A stretch of DNA of 64,000 nt. Origin: Halichondria panicea (taxonomy: Eukaryota; Porifera; Demospongiae; Suberitida; Halichondriidae). Positions 21,401-33,600 of this stretch are shown here, piece after piece (the first letter of the stretch is position 1; every line of letters starts with the position of its first letter). A program made the position numbers and the translations under genes. The notes beneath the pieces were generated by a model. The model made no database searches, was not told the DNA's origin, and saw only the letters and a program-made list of their open reading frames with translations. The DNA lies in NCBI RefSeq assembly GCF_963675165.1, contig NC_087388.1:3725047-3789046 (forward strand). Direction: 5' to 3'.

Positions 21401-24400
21401 AAAATGATTTACTACGTACAGTACGCCCTTAGAAATAATGTAGGCTTGCTATATGTACATGTACTGTACCTCAATCACCAATGTTAATCTCCACCCATAC
21501 AGGCAATGGGTGAGGTTATAATGGGGTACAGCAACACAAACCTGACTGGAAAGGTGGACTTTAGTGGAGCTCTGGAGCTCGTTTTTAAGCAGTTTAACGA
21601 CACAAATACCTGTCACCACATCGTTGTCATATTTACTGATCAATTCTCCGATAAGAACCAGCTTAAGAATGTACTTGAGTCACTCATCAGTGACAATAAG
21701 GTGTGCATTTTGTACGACTGTTGAGTCGTCAATTAAATACTGATCACTGTCGTTCTCTAAGTAACTGGCTCCATACTATAGCAAATGTCTGTAATAAAAA
21801 AGAGAAATCGAGTATTGAACGAAGCATTACCTTGCATCAGATCATGATGTATTTGGAGAGTAGCGTGACTTTATGCTTGGCCAATCTGAGCGCCTGGAGC
21901 CGCCACTTGCTTCGAGGCTGCAATACTGTTATTACCGAATTGTCATTATTGATCACGCTTTTCAGACAGGAAGTTACGTTACTTTCCGAATACATGTACA
22001 TCTGATGCACAGTATGCATGCGTTCGATACTCTCTCTCTTTTATTACAGACTCTTAATAGTAGACTAGTTAATGTTGAGTTTAATTTAAGATAATGCTAA
22101 GCGCAGCCATATAGAAGTACGTCCCGTATATATCATGTTTAGACTACCAACTTTTGTTTGCAGGCTCGAGTGTACACGTACATTGTTGGTCAGTCCACTG
22201 ATGATGCTGTTCTCAGAGAGATTGCTAGTCTGTATGGAGGTATCGTACACATAGCAAGCTGCTTTTAACCTCCGTGATATAAATGCTTCATTTGCAGGTG
22301 ATTATTACCGGTTACAGTACTACATTGACATTCACCAGGGCATCACTGTGAGTTGCAGTACATGTATATTGGTCATCGTGGAGAGTGTCCCACTGCACAC
22401 ATTTAACGCTTTTGGTTCAAATCTACAACATATAATTTAAAGGTCTTAGTAGACCACAAAACATTTGCAATATAGAAGATGTTAGGATTGGCCAGGGAAT
22501 GCACCAAACAAGCCGGCAGGGAGAGCCATAATTATGTTAATCAGTCAACTGGGCTCCAGCAGCCATTCAATGTTATTGTTTCCTCATGCGCTGGCTACCA
22601 ATAGAGCTATTCCTGGTTCACTGGTGTAAGTGGGAGATCCCAATTAATCTTCCCACACTCTTTGTAAACACATTTTATTTGTTTCCTGGCTACCATTAGA
22701 GCTATTCCTGGTTTACTGGTGTAAGTGGGAGATTCCAATCTTCCACACTCCTACACTAGGTAACAGATGTAAGGTAGCCACTTCAGAATAGGAAACATTC
22801 ATCGTTTACATACATGTACATGGCTTCTAAAAGTACAATGTACTATAATTATAGCACCAGGCGCATTAATTTCGCAGATTGACCTCGAACCCCAACCTGG
22901 TGCCGATTTCAATCTTTACTTCCAGTAGTATGAGGGGAGGGGCTGGGTACGTAATTGCAAAAAATATATTTACAGTTCCCCTACATATATCTCTAGTGAC
23001 AAACTATTGTTCCTCAAGAGCTGCATCCCAGATATCCGTGATAGACCTAACCACGGACCATCACCTCGATGTGAAACATTGTAAAAGCTCTAAACAAACT
23101 AGCTATGGTAACTGCAGTAGGTTCTTTGTGACCTCGATTGTAAGGCGTGGTTATTTGAACCTCCATCTCAAAATTAAAATCCGCGAAATAATTTGTCCTC
23201 AAACTTTGGTGCTATACAGTACTTACAATGATACTATAATTTTAATTCGTATGCAGAATTTTACCGATGCACTTCGCTCCCTCACTTCATACTCAACCAA
23301 CGGAAATTCTCCACTGATATTCTGGAACCAGTACAAAGACGTTTTTGTAAGGTCACATGCGTAAATTATGCTGTGTAAGGTGTATATATCCTCCTTTTAG
23401 TTAGTAAACCTTATACGTACTTGGGTGACGTGGTTGAGTTTATATACATGTACATGTACACATCTGTATTAAAACGTTTTTGTGAAACTGTTGTATAGGG
23501 TGACTATGTGCTAACTGGTAGTGTATCTCTTTTTGTTGACAACCAAGATGTAAGTTCTTTCTGGTATTTATCTTGCTAGAATCAATTGACATACATAAAT
23601 TCTTAGGGTTGCCCGGAGTTTCTTGGAGTGATGGGAGTTGATATCAACTTAAGTTGGCTTGAGAATAATTTTAGAAGGAATTACCATGTAAGTTCTTATC
23701 ATTAATTTTTAAAAACTGTGCAAATTATGTGTTCGTTCTTGTTTTACGCCAGTTGACTTCGAGCTACTATACATTCATGATGGATCTTACGGGAGAGCTT
23801 CTCTTTCATCCTCAAATAAAGAAAGACTTTATTGTGAGCTTATGTTGGTATAATCAACGTGTTGATCTCTATGTTATTGTCCACTATAATTAATACATCA
23901 GAATTTATGGCAGTATACTTTCGAGGCTGGGGGTAAAGAATGGTTTACGTCGCCATAAATTCTGATGTAATGGACAATACATGTAATTTATACCTATGGG
24001 AATGAAATGCTTGCTACCTATAGCTATAGTACCTCACCTTGGAACTAGCTACCAGTCTCAATAACTAGAGAAAATATACGACAAGCTTACAAGTGCGTAT
24101 GACCTAGCCAGTGCTAGCTTATACGTAGCTCTACATACTTGTCCATGCAGTGAGCCCCACCCCTTTGCCTTTTCCTGGTGTCTATCGAACCCCATCCATA
24201 TCTGTCCTGCCCTTGCCACTAGTATCTAGCGAGCGAGCCCCATCCTTCTTTCGACTGCATCAATCAGTGTGCCCTTGAGGCAAGGAAGGTTTATGAGTGC
24301 TATGCTCTAGGGCTAGGTGTTTAAAGTTGCTACATGATAGAAAGGGGTATGTGGACAAATACACATTTCAACAATTTCTTCGTCTCTACATGCCGTAATA

Positions 24401-27362
24401 TAGTTCTTGTTTTATTTAGCTTTTTGTATATATATATTATATTTTGTATGTGAGTTTCTTTTTCGAGTCGGTGGCCTATGTTTGTGCCCATGAGTCTAAC
24501 TCACTTAATGTGTGATGTTGTATTATTACAGAGCATGTCTTCAGCTGATGATGTTCTAAAACTGGACATGCGTCAGTATGAGCATGCCATCAATGACTCT
24601 GAGCTAGAAATAGTTCGTCAATCGATGCTGAATGGAAAAACTGGAGAATACACTGTCATGGTTTGGCTGCCACTCAAAAGAGAAGTAAGAAAATAGATCT
24701 ACGTCCTACACGTAAAATAGTACATAAGTATACCGTATAGCAAAATTTTCGCGGGTTCTAATATATTCGCGTTTCAATGCCAGGAAAACCACACCCACCA
24801 ATAGATTTGCATGCATGTTCCAGTTTTAATTTTCGCAATAACTGCTCTGCCCTCGAAAAACCACGTCACAAAAATTTCCCGCTATAGGGTACATGTACTA
24901 CATGCATGTAGATGTTATGCCTAGTAATAATTATCTTACCACAACAATGCTGGTGGTGTTAGTGGGTTTAGGATGGCAAAAACATCTATACATGTAAATT
25001 ATTTGTCACTACAGCCATGGTGACTATAAACGTTAATCTTAAATGCAAACACCAACTTCAGTACCCAATAATTCCTTTGCCTTGTAGTTTCAAGGCATAT
25101 AATAGAGCATTCACTCCTATGTAATAGCTCACTCCAATGCAGTGACTGCATGCATGCGTACAATAAAAATTCTGTTTGTACTACACCCCACAGAGAAGAT
25201 ATGTCCAGAAAAACGTGACTTACTACTACAAACAAGTTGAAGGAGAACAGTTCAGTGTAGCAGTGGCTATTGTTGACAGTTATTTTAACAACATTTACTT
25301 AGTGAATGCAACGGAGATCCAGCTGACCGTTGAGAGTATGCTGAGTGCAAGAGGCATATCATTGGAACAAAAGTCGGTGATATCACTCCATGTAGATGTA
25401 GATGTAGATGTATCATGAGACTTTTCCTTTTTCTTTTCTCCAGCACTTTTCTGCAGTTTCATGGTGGTGTTGTAGTTGAAAAAGATCTGGTTGATACAGA
25501 TACTAGTGGTGTTCAGATATTTCCACACAACAACACCAATGTCACCAATGTTTTTGCAGGTATGCTAGCTGTAATAGTTTTACGCTATATTCAGGTGATT
25601 ACTTGATTCCTTATAGAGTCCGAGAGAAGTGCACTTATTCTAAGATCACCCATCGGAAACACAACTTCCACTGTACTAGGTAAACTGTATACTAGGGAGT
25701 CAACCCTTCACCAAAACTTGTCAGCTCTTCTTGAGAAAACTACAAACGAAACAATCATTTTTTTGTTGGATGGAAGTGGCTACATTGTAGCAGCCAATAC
25801 GGAAGACTACACTCCAGGGACAAACTTGTTTGTCGTATTTCCAAGTGTGCTACAGGATCTTGTTTCTAAAGGAGTGTACGTTGATTCAGGGACAGCAATA
25901 ACGGGCTATGAGTTACAACCTTGTATGAAATTGGTGCCATTTATAAATACTTGCGGATTTACAGGATGCATTGACAATGCTGGATTCTCAGTGTACAAGG
26001 TGTGTTAAAATAATGTGTACATAATTCTTACTCACTTATTCCTACCCTGAAGGGGTTCCTGATTTCGTTATCCAACTGGGTCATATCTTTCATCAGTGAT
26101 GGAGTATGGATGGCAGGAAGGTCGGCACTGCTAAGGTACATTATCTTATTTGCATCGTATTGTGTATATAAGCTGTACCGTATTGTGTATATAGCTGTAC
26201 ATCTGAGGCTAATCTGTAGGCCTGCTTTTATTAATTAATACTCCTTATAAGTGTCAATGACGATTCGCTAGCTGATGTGGTTTATATTCAGCTTTAGAAA
26301 GGAGTTACGGTATAATAATTAAAAAAATGTTGGGGCCGTGTTACATCCGGTGGCTAACAATAATCTTAGCTAGTGTCTTAATTCCAACTTCCCCTGTATG
26401 TTATGTAGTGCTGTAGTTGCTGTTCAAGATATGGTAAATATGGTAACTGCTCTAAAGGACAACCGTACAGTGACTGGAATGATGACATCAGTGGGGAATT
26501 ATTCAAAAACAGACGACTGTCCTGTCGATCTGTGTCTGATTCAATTTGTGGCACATGAGCTGCAGATAGATTTCAGTGCCATTGAGAATGCAAATGTTAC
26601 TTGTAAGGATAATGAAGAACTGTAAGTTTTTTTAGAATAGCACGTACACTAAATGGTAGCTCATGCACTTAGTCGATTGTAAGGGTTGTATCGTGAACTA
26701 ATGTTAGCTACGTATAACATTAATTTATAGTTTCTATGAAGCTGTCCGTATACCTGATACAAACCTCCTACTGCTCTCTGTCAATGGAAACTGTTCTGAT
26801 TGGTCTAATCAAGATCAAAATATCCTTTACATGTTAATTAGTGTAAGTACATACACTGTACATGCTTTATACCCCCTACTGTGATGTGCCCTTAACTCCA
26901 AGCTCACAGTATAGAATCACCTGTCCTTGTGATGCGACTGCTGATGATAACATACCCAACTTCAGCACCCAGCAGTGCTTTACCACAACATATGTGAGTT
27001 TTAGACTCAGTAATTTGTATGCCATCGCTATAAAGCCATTTACATTATAGCCGAGTCAGATAGATGTACATGCAATGAGCTTAGTGTGGTTGCCCCCCCC
27101 CCCCTCATTCTTTCAGTGGGGAGGGGGCACAGCAGCTACATTGTAAAAATGTGTTTTCTCGGCATTAAGGCACTTCATTCTCACATTCCTTTTATGTCGC
27201 ACATGATCCCCTGTCGACCTCCTCTGTATATTAGGCCCTCCAGTAAAACCATAATCTCCCATGCAGATGAACGATTGCTCTAACAGTTCACCCCACACTT
27301 TTTCATCTCATTTTAGCTTCATTGGTATAGGTTTAACAATTGTTGCGTTTATTCTCTTGTAA
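18452..27362 (+). CDS. Calcium-channel alpha2-delta-like protein (VWA-Cache type)
   Basis: Extracellular auxiliary subunit type. Model of 25 exons, about 985 aa: 18452-18525, 18584-18662, 18913-19029, 19291-19546, 19805-19945, 20169-20250, 20310-20360, 20539-20632, 20941-21027, 21503-21700, 22164-22239, 22298-22347, 23257-23346, 23499-23549, 23607-23687, 23753-23833, 24532-24684, 25194-25376, 25457-25559, 25617-25999, 26053-26135, 26409-26621, 26731-26842, 26910-26993, 27317-27362. Signal peptide MKYQRSLFMLLLLVCNTVVA; then AVHVPGDIYYR and YFGGTLGALRFFPG; then the VWA domain with MIDAS LDMSGSMSG and IFTDQFSDKN; then Cache-like LGVMGVDINLSWL and the cysteine-containing C-terminal half (FLLDGSGYIVAAN). 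The last exon gives FIGIGLTIVAFILL and stop, a membrane anchor or GPI-type tail. All junctions keep phase except exon 24 to 25, which is off by one step and unresolved. CACHD1-type proteins are the alternative. Confidence 0.87.
22588..22760 (+). repeat. Tandem duplication in alpha2-delta intron
   Basis: GAGCTATTCCTGGTTCACTG followed by GTGTAAGTGGGAGAT occurs at about 22602 and, slightly changed, at about 22698. This makes two direct copies of roughly 70-100 bp. Confidence 0.65.
22856..23215. repeat. Degenerate MITE-like insertion in alpha2-delta intron
   Basis: The left part reads CGCATTAATTTCGCAGATTG and the right part contains AATCCGCGAAATAATTTGTC and GGTGCTATACAG. This is reminiscent of the TACCGTATAGC elements but with eroded ends. 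Confidence 0.4.
23870..24300 (+). repeat. Dispersed repeat family B, copy 1
   Basis: Starts with an internal hairpin (ATTGTCCACTATAATTAATA against its inverted partner at about 23970-23998), followed by about 300 bp ending after GCAGTGAGCCCCACCC. A second direct copy is at 48960-49350. It lies in the intron after exon 16 of the alpha2-delta-like gene. Confidence 0.7.
24731..24891. mobile_element. Short MITE with TACCGTATAGC termini (161 bp)
   Basis: Ends TACCGTATAGCAAAATTTTC and, inverted, a slightly mutated GCTATAGGGTA. It is a member of the same group as 16923-17353, located in an intron of the alpha2-delta-like gene. Confidence 0.7.
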
Positions 27363-27645
27363 GTGAACACATTTCATCTCATCAATGTCCCCAAATTAAT
27401 TATTCTGAATAATAATATATTATTATTGAGCACTCCTGTGATCACTGATCAAACCTCTAGTGTACTGCATATAGTATATACAACATAATAACTGATGTCT
27501 ACATAATCATCTACTATAATTATAACCCATGCCTCGGGTTAATTTAATCTATGACTTAGTTAGTTATTGAATCAGCCTCACTATAATATTATGTAATCAA
27601 CGTACTGCCTATAATCGTAATAAGTTCACAGCCATGGTCCTACTA

Positions 27646-30600
27646 TCATGGAGTAATCTCAAACTTGATCAATCGTGGGATTGCTCTTCTGCATCCAGAG
27701 TTGAATGGTCTGATCACTAGATTGTGCATGCCAGGAGATAGTCCAGAGCTTGAGAATCCTTGAAGTGAAGTGCCTACAGACATGGAAACAGAAATGTGCA
27801 AACACAGTAGTCATGCACGTCTACAAATTCCTCTACACTTTCAAGAAATTGCTATACATTACACAAGAAACCTTTGAGGGCCCTGGTGTGGTGTTGCAAA
27901 ACCAATGATAATTATTCAGCGACTAGATCTATAGTCTGGAAATCAAATGCTAGGATTGTCATTTGTTCGAGCTGCTCATTGCACATGCACTGATAGGAGA
28001 CAAAATTAATCTCTTCACAAAAATGATCTAAATAGAGACAATTAATAGTCGGGTTGATCCTCTCACTTGCACTCTTAGCAATTGCGAGTTGCTCACTCAT
28101 GTGCAATCGAAAGGATGTCACGTTACTTTTTGCACAGTTTTTGTGTAGAGATATCAGTAGTTCGACACTCTTCTCTACTTGCTATAGACTCTTGGCAGTA
28201 CTATGTATGTGCACATTACGGTGACATACATGCAGATACACAAGTGTTAGTGCAAATTGTGGCCATATACATGTAACTGAAACTCACAAGATATTGGAAT
28301 TTGATTGTCCAGAGTGCATACGAATATTTTGTTTTGCTCGTTATTTGGACCAGTTCCTTGCCACTCAACAAACACAGAGTCTCCAGTAATAGTGATTCCA
28401 TCGTTAATGAGGTGGAGCCAACAGTTACTTATTGAATCTGTCGAAATTAGATAGAGTCCAGGGTTTAATTTAGTGGGGGCGGGGGCCCTCTTGGGATTTT
28501 ACTTTTACAACACAAAGCATCGTCTGAGAATGCACTAGGGGCGACCCAAACAGCCTAGAAAACAACAAATTTTATGTTCTGTGGCAGCATGCCCTTATAA
28601 ATAGCTGTGTGCACAATACGTACAATCGAAGAAACTGCACGAAGTGCGATCTCAGACAGCCTAAATACCTTAAGGTGTAATTATTTTAGCGGGGATTATT
28701 TCTGTGAATGAGAGTAAAATTGTATAGTTACTCGTTGAACACACCACCTCACTTTTAGTTTTGTATTATACCTAGCTATAGCTTGCACTTACCTAATCTA
28801 AAAGTCCTGCTGAAATCCATGATGATATCAGCAGGGCCTTTACTGCTCACAGTGAATGTGAACTTTTTTCTTCGTAATGACCCTAGACTCCCAACGTATA
28901 TACCAGATGTACCTGTTGTATAGCAGTGCAAATGTAACATTAGCTACAGTATGTAAAAAAAAAAAAACCTATAAAAAAGACACAAGTATGAAACACAGTT
29001 TAGCCGGCTTGGTCTCAGGCATATTATCATGCAGATGATATTAATGCATGGTTTTTCTGCCGACTAGCCCATGCAGCAGCAATAAAAAGTACATACAGCT
29101 ACATGTACATCAACAACTCACAATCAGACGACCTTCTCTCAATCTGACAGGTTGCACCAAGGAAAGATGTTCCCATGCTAAACTCAAATTCATACCTATT
29201 CCCAATCACCCTTGGAGTATTATTTCTGAAACGAAAGGAGAAGTCTGCGAAAAAAAAAGTATAATTAAGGAACTTGGCTATAGGCATGTATAAGAGACAA
29301 TCATATACATATACGTACACATTTCACTGCGTGTGAATGACATACCATCATCATCGATTACTGTAAGAGTGGTTCTATTACTAGAGAATCCGATGGCAGG
29401 ATCAATCGAGAGAGCAAATATTGAGAACATTTCATCATCTTCATCGATGAGATCTTGTGTGACATCGACACAAGCACACCTTCTCTGAGTACCAATCATG
29501 GACTTGAAGTTGACCACACTTGAAAGAATATCAAAATCTGAACAACGAATACATGAATTTAAAGAGAATGCATTTTATAGAAACGCACCATCAGATTCTT
29601 CGGTAACCAAGACCACATCAAAGACAAGAGGAGAATCTTCCACAACGAGACAAATCTGGAGAGCAAGGTCTCGATCACCAATCCCCTCCGTAGTTGAGTA
29701 CTGGAAGTGCTCAAAGCTGACAATCACTGCAAATTAAGCAATTGACATTAAACAGAGCATCTAATTTACAAAGTCATATAAGACATAGCACCGTATAGTA
29801 AGCGCATGCGCCTATATATAGGGAAAAGAGCAGGCCTCTATGCGCCTATTATCCGGATGCGCTTATAGAGATTAACAACGCCCTTGATGTTTCAATGAAG
29901 CAAATCTTCATTAGCTAGCTTGATCGTTTGTCTGCAAGAGGTCTATAGTCATATCTGACAGCAGTAACACAACTACTGGTAGTGAAAGAGACTTAATATC
30001 TATAAAGAAGTGTGGAGACCAGTTGTTGGGCAAAGAACTGTGCAGAAAACCCATGCGCCTTCTATCAAGGCTCTTGGTCTGCTAACCAGTATGCGCCTAT
30101 TAATTTGTTGATGTGCGCTTACTAACCAATTGCGCTTATTAACCAGATTTTACGGTATATTACATGGAATATTACGCATTCACAAATAATAATTACCTTG
30201 ACAAGAGAAGCCATCTCCAATATAAGGTGGATTGCACATGCAGGTGAATCCAGAGGGCAACGCACTTACAGTGGCACAGACAGCATTCACATCACATGGA
30301 CTAGGATGGCATAGATTCGTACCAGGATCTGTAAATTTAAAAGGAGAAAACATAATTAGACACTAGTTGATCAGATCTACATAGGAAGTACATGGGAAAA
30401 GTGCCTCAGACCAGGTATACTATGGGACTTAGTATACCTGCAAATTTACTTAGTATACCTAGTATTCCATTGTCAAGTAATTGTATTGTAGTCAAGCGAT
30501 TTGCACATATGTGCACTAATATCTAAATGAGTTAGACACTGTTTTGGAGGTGTCTATGGGATTTAGAAGCCCAAAGGCACTGATTAGTATCCCGAGCGTA

Positions 30601-33600
30601 GCGGGGGTACTAAAGTGGCTGAGGGCTTCTAAATCACATGGACACCGACAAAACAGTGTCTAACTATTATTTAGACCCCATGACACAATTGAAACCACTT
30701 ACCTTCACAACTCAATCCATTCCCCTCAAATGGAGAATTGCATGTGCATGTGAAATTTTCCGTTGTCACGCTATCTCTAACACAGGCTGCGTTGACGTCA
30801 CATGGACTAGACGAGCATGGATCCAGGACTGTGTGAGGGAGATAAAAATAATGATTAGTTTTATTACTCAACCTTTTAAACCACTTACTTTCACAACTCG
30901 ATCCATTCCCCTCAAATGGAGAATTGCATGTGCATGTGAAATTTTCCGTCATCATACTCTCTCTAACACAGGCTGCGTTGACGTCACATGGACTAGACGC
31001 GCATGGATCCGGGACTGTGGTGTGAGGGAGAGAAATGATTAGTAGATTATTACTCACAACCTTTCAAACCACTTACTTTCACAACTCAATCCATTCCCCT
31101 CAAATGGAGAATTGCATGTGCATGTGAAATTTTCCGTTGTCACGCTATCTCTAACACAGGTTGCGTTGACATCACATGGACTAGAAGAGCATGGATCCGG
31201 GACTGTGTGAGGGAGAGAAATGATTAATAGATTATTACTCACAACCTTTCAAACCACTTACTTTCACAACTCGATCCATTCCCCTCAAATGGAGAATTGC
31301 ATGTGCATGTGAAATTTTCCGTTGTCACACTATCTCTAACACAGGTTGCGTTGACGTCACATGGACTAGACGAGCATGGATCCAGGACTGTGTGAGGGAG
31401 ATAAAATAATTATTACTCAACCTTTCAAACCACTTACTTTCACAACTCGATCCATTCCCCTCAAATGGAGAATTGCATGTGCATGTGAAATTTTCCGTCA
31501 TCACACTCTCTCTAACACAGGCTGCGTTGACGTCACATGGACTAGACGCGCATGGATCCAGGACTGTGTGAGGGAGAGAAATGATTAGTAGATTATTACT
31601 CACAACCTTTCAAACCACTTACTTTCACAACTCGATCCATTCCCCTCAAATGGAGAATTGCATGTGCATGTGAAATTTTCTGTTGTCACGCTATCTCTAA
31701 CACAGGTTGCGTTGACATCACATGGACTAGACGAGCATGGATCCAGGACTGTGTGAGGGAGATAAAATAATGATTACCGTATATCTTCTAATTTATCGGA
31801 CAGCAAAAAATAATTATTTTGGAAATTGTCTGGGTATAATTGGAACAGATTTTTATACAGCATGTGAAGTGTCCGGAATAATTAGAATAAGCAAGCAGCT
31901 GCATGCGAGCTAGCTAAGTTTAATAGACCAGTGTGCGACTGAATAGTTGCACTAGCTATCTAAAACTAGCTACTCAAAGCTATCTAACTGCAGCACTCTA
32001 AAGTCTTGTCTTACTTGCCGTCTGTGAATGGTGAATGTAACTCAACTTTTCAAAGTATTGTCCGGATATTTAGAACAAATGTAATATTAAAGCACTGGAG
32101 TGTCCGTTGTATTAGAACAACGAAAATTGCCCAAAAGAGTGTCCGGGTAATTAGAAGTGTCCGATAAATTAGAAGATATACGGTAGTAGATTATTACTCA
32201 CAACCTTTCAAACCACTTACTTTCACAACTCGATCCATTCCCCTCAAATGGAGAATTGCATGTGCATGTGAAATTTTCTGTTGTCACGCTATCTCTAACA
32301 CAGGCTGCGTTGACATCACATGGACTAGACGAGCATGGATCCAGGACTGTGTGAGGGAGATAAAATAATGATTAGTTTTATTACTCAACCTTTCAAACCA
32401 CATACTTTCACAACTCGATCCATTCCCCTCAAATGGAGAATTGCATGTGCATGTGAAATTTTCCGTCATCACACTCTCTCTAACACAGGCTGCGTTGACG
32501 TCACATGGACTAGACGCGCATGGATCCGGGACTGTGGTGTGAGGGAGAGAAATGATTAGTAGATTATTACTCACAACCTTTCAAACCACTTACTTTCACA
32601 ACTCGATCCATTCCCCTCAAATGGAGAATTGCATGTGCATGTGAAATTTTCTGTTGTCACGCTATCTCTAACACAGGCTGCGTTGACATCACATGGACTA
32701 AACGAGCATGGATCCAGGACTGTGTGAGGGAGATAAAATAATGATTAGTTTTATTACTCAACCTTTCAAACCACATACTTTCACAACTCGATCCATTCCC
32801 CTCAAATGGAGAATTGCATGTGCATGTGAAATTTTCCGTCATCACACTCTCTCTAACACAGGCTGCGTTGACGTCACATGGACTAGACGCGCATGGATCC
32901 GGGACTGTGGTGTGAGGGAGAGAAATGATTAGTAGATTATTACTCACAACCTTTCAAACCACTTACTTTCACAACTCGATCCATTCCCCTCAAATGGAGA
33001 ATTGCATGTGCATGTGAAATTTTCTGTTATCACACTCTCTCTAACACAGGTTGCGTTGACATCACATGGACTAGACGAGCATGGATCCGGGACTGTGTGC
33101 ATGAGGGAGAGAAATGATTAGTAGATTATTACTGAACCATAAAAACCACTTACTTTCACAACTCGATCCATTCCCCTCAAATGGAGTATTGCATGTGCAT
33201 GTGAAATTTTCCGTCATCATACTCTCTCTAACACAGGCTGCGTTGACGTCACATGGACTAGACGCGCATGGATCCGGGACTGTGGTGTGAGGGAGAGAAA
33301 TGATTAGTAGATTATTACTCACAACCTTTCAAACCACTTACTTTCACAACTCGATCCATTCCCCTCAAATGGAGAATTGCATGTGCATGTGAAATTTTCC
33401 GTTATCACACTCTCTCTAACACAGGTTGCGTTGACATCACATGGACTAGACGAGCATGGATCCGGGACTGTGTGAGGGAGAGAAATGATTAGTAGATTAT
33501 TACTGAACCATAAAAACCACTTACTTTCACAACTCGATCCATTCCCCTCAAATGGAGAATTGCATGTGCATGTGAAATTTTCTGTTGTCACGCTATCTCT

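Noticed and set aside
27630-27770. Plus-strand open segment after the alpha2-delta gene, tried as its last exon
   Set aside because: The minus strand gives a phase-perfect last exon of the protease gene (27646-27773), and the plus gene ends at 27362 after a membrane helix.
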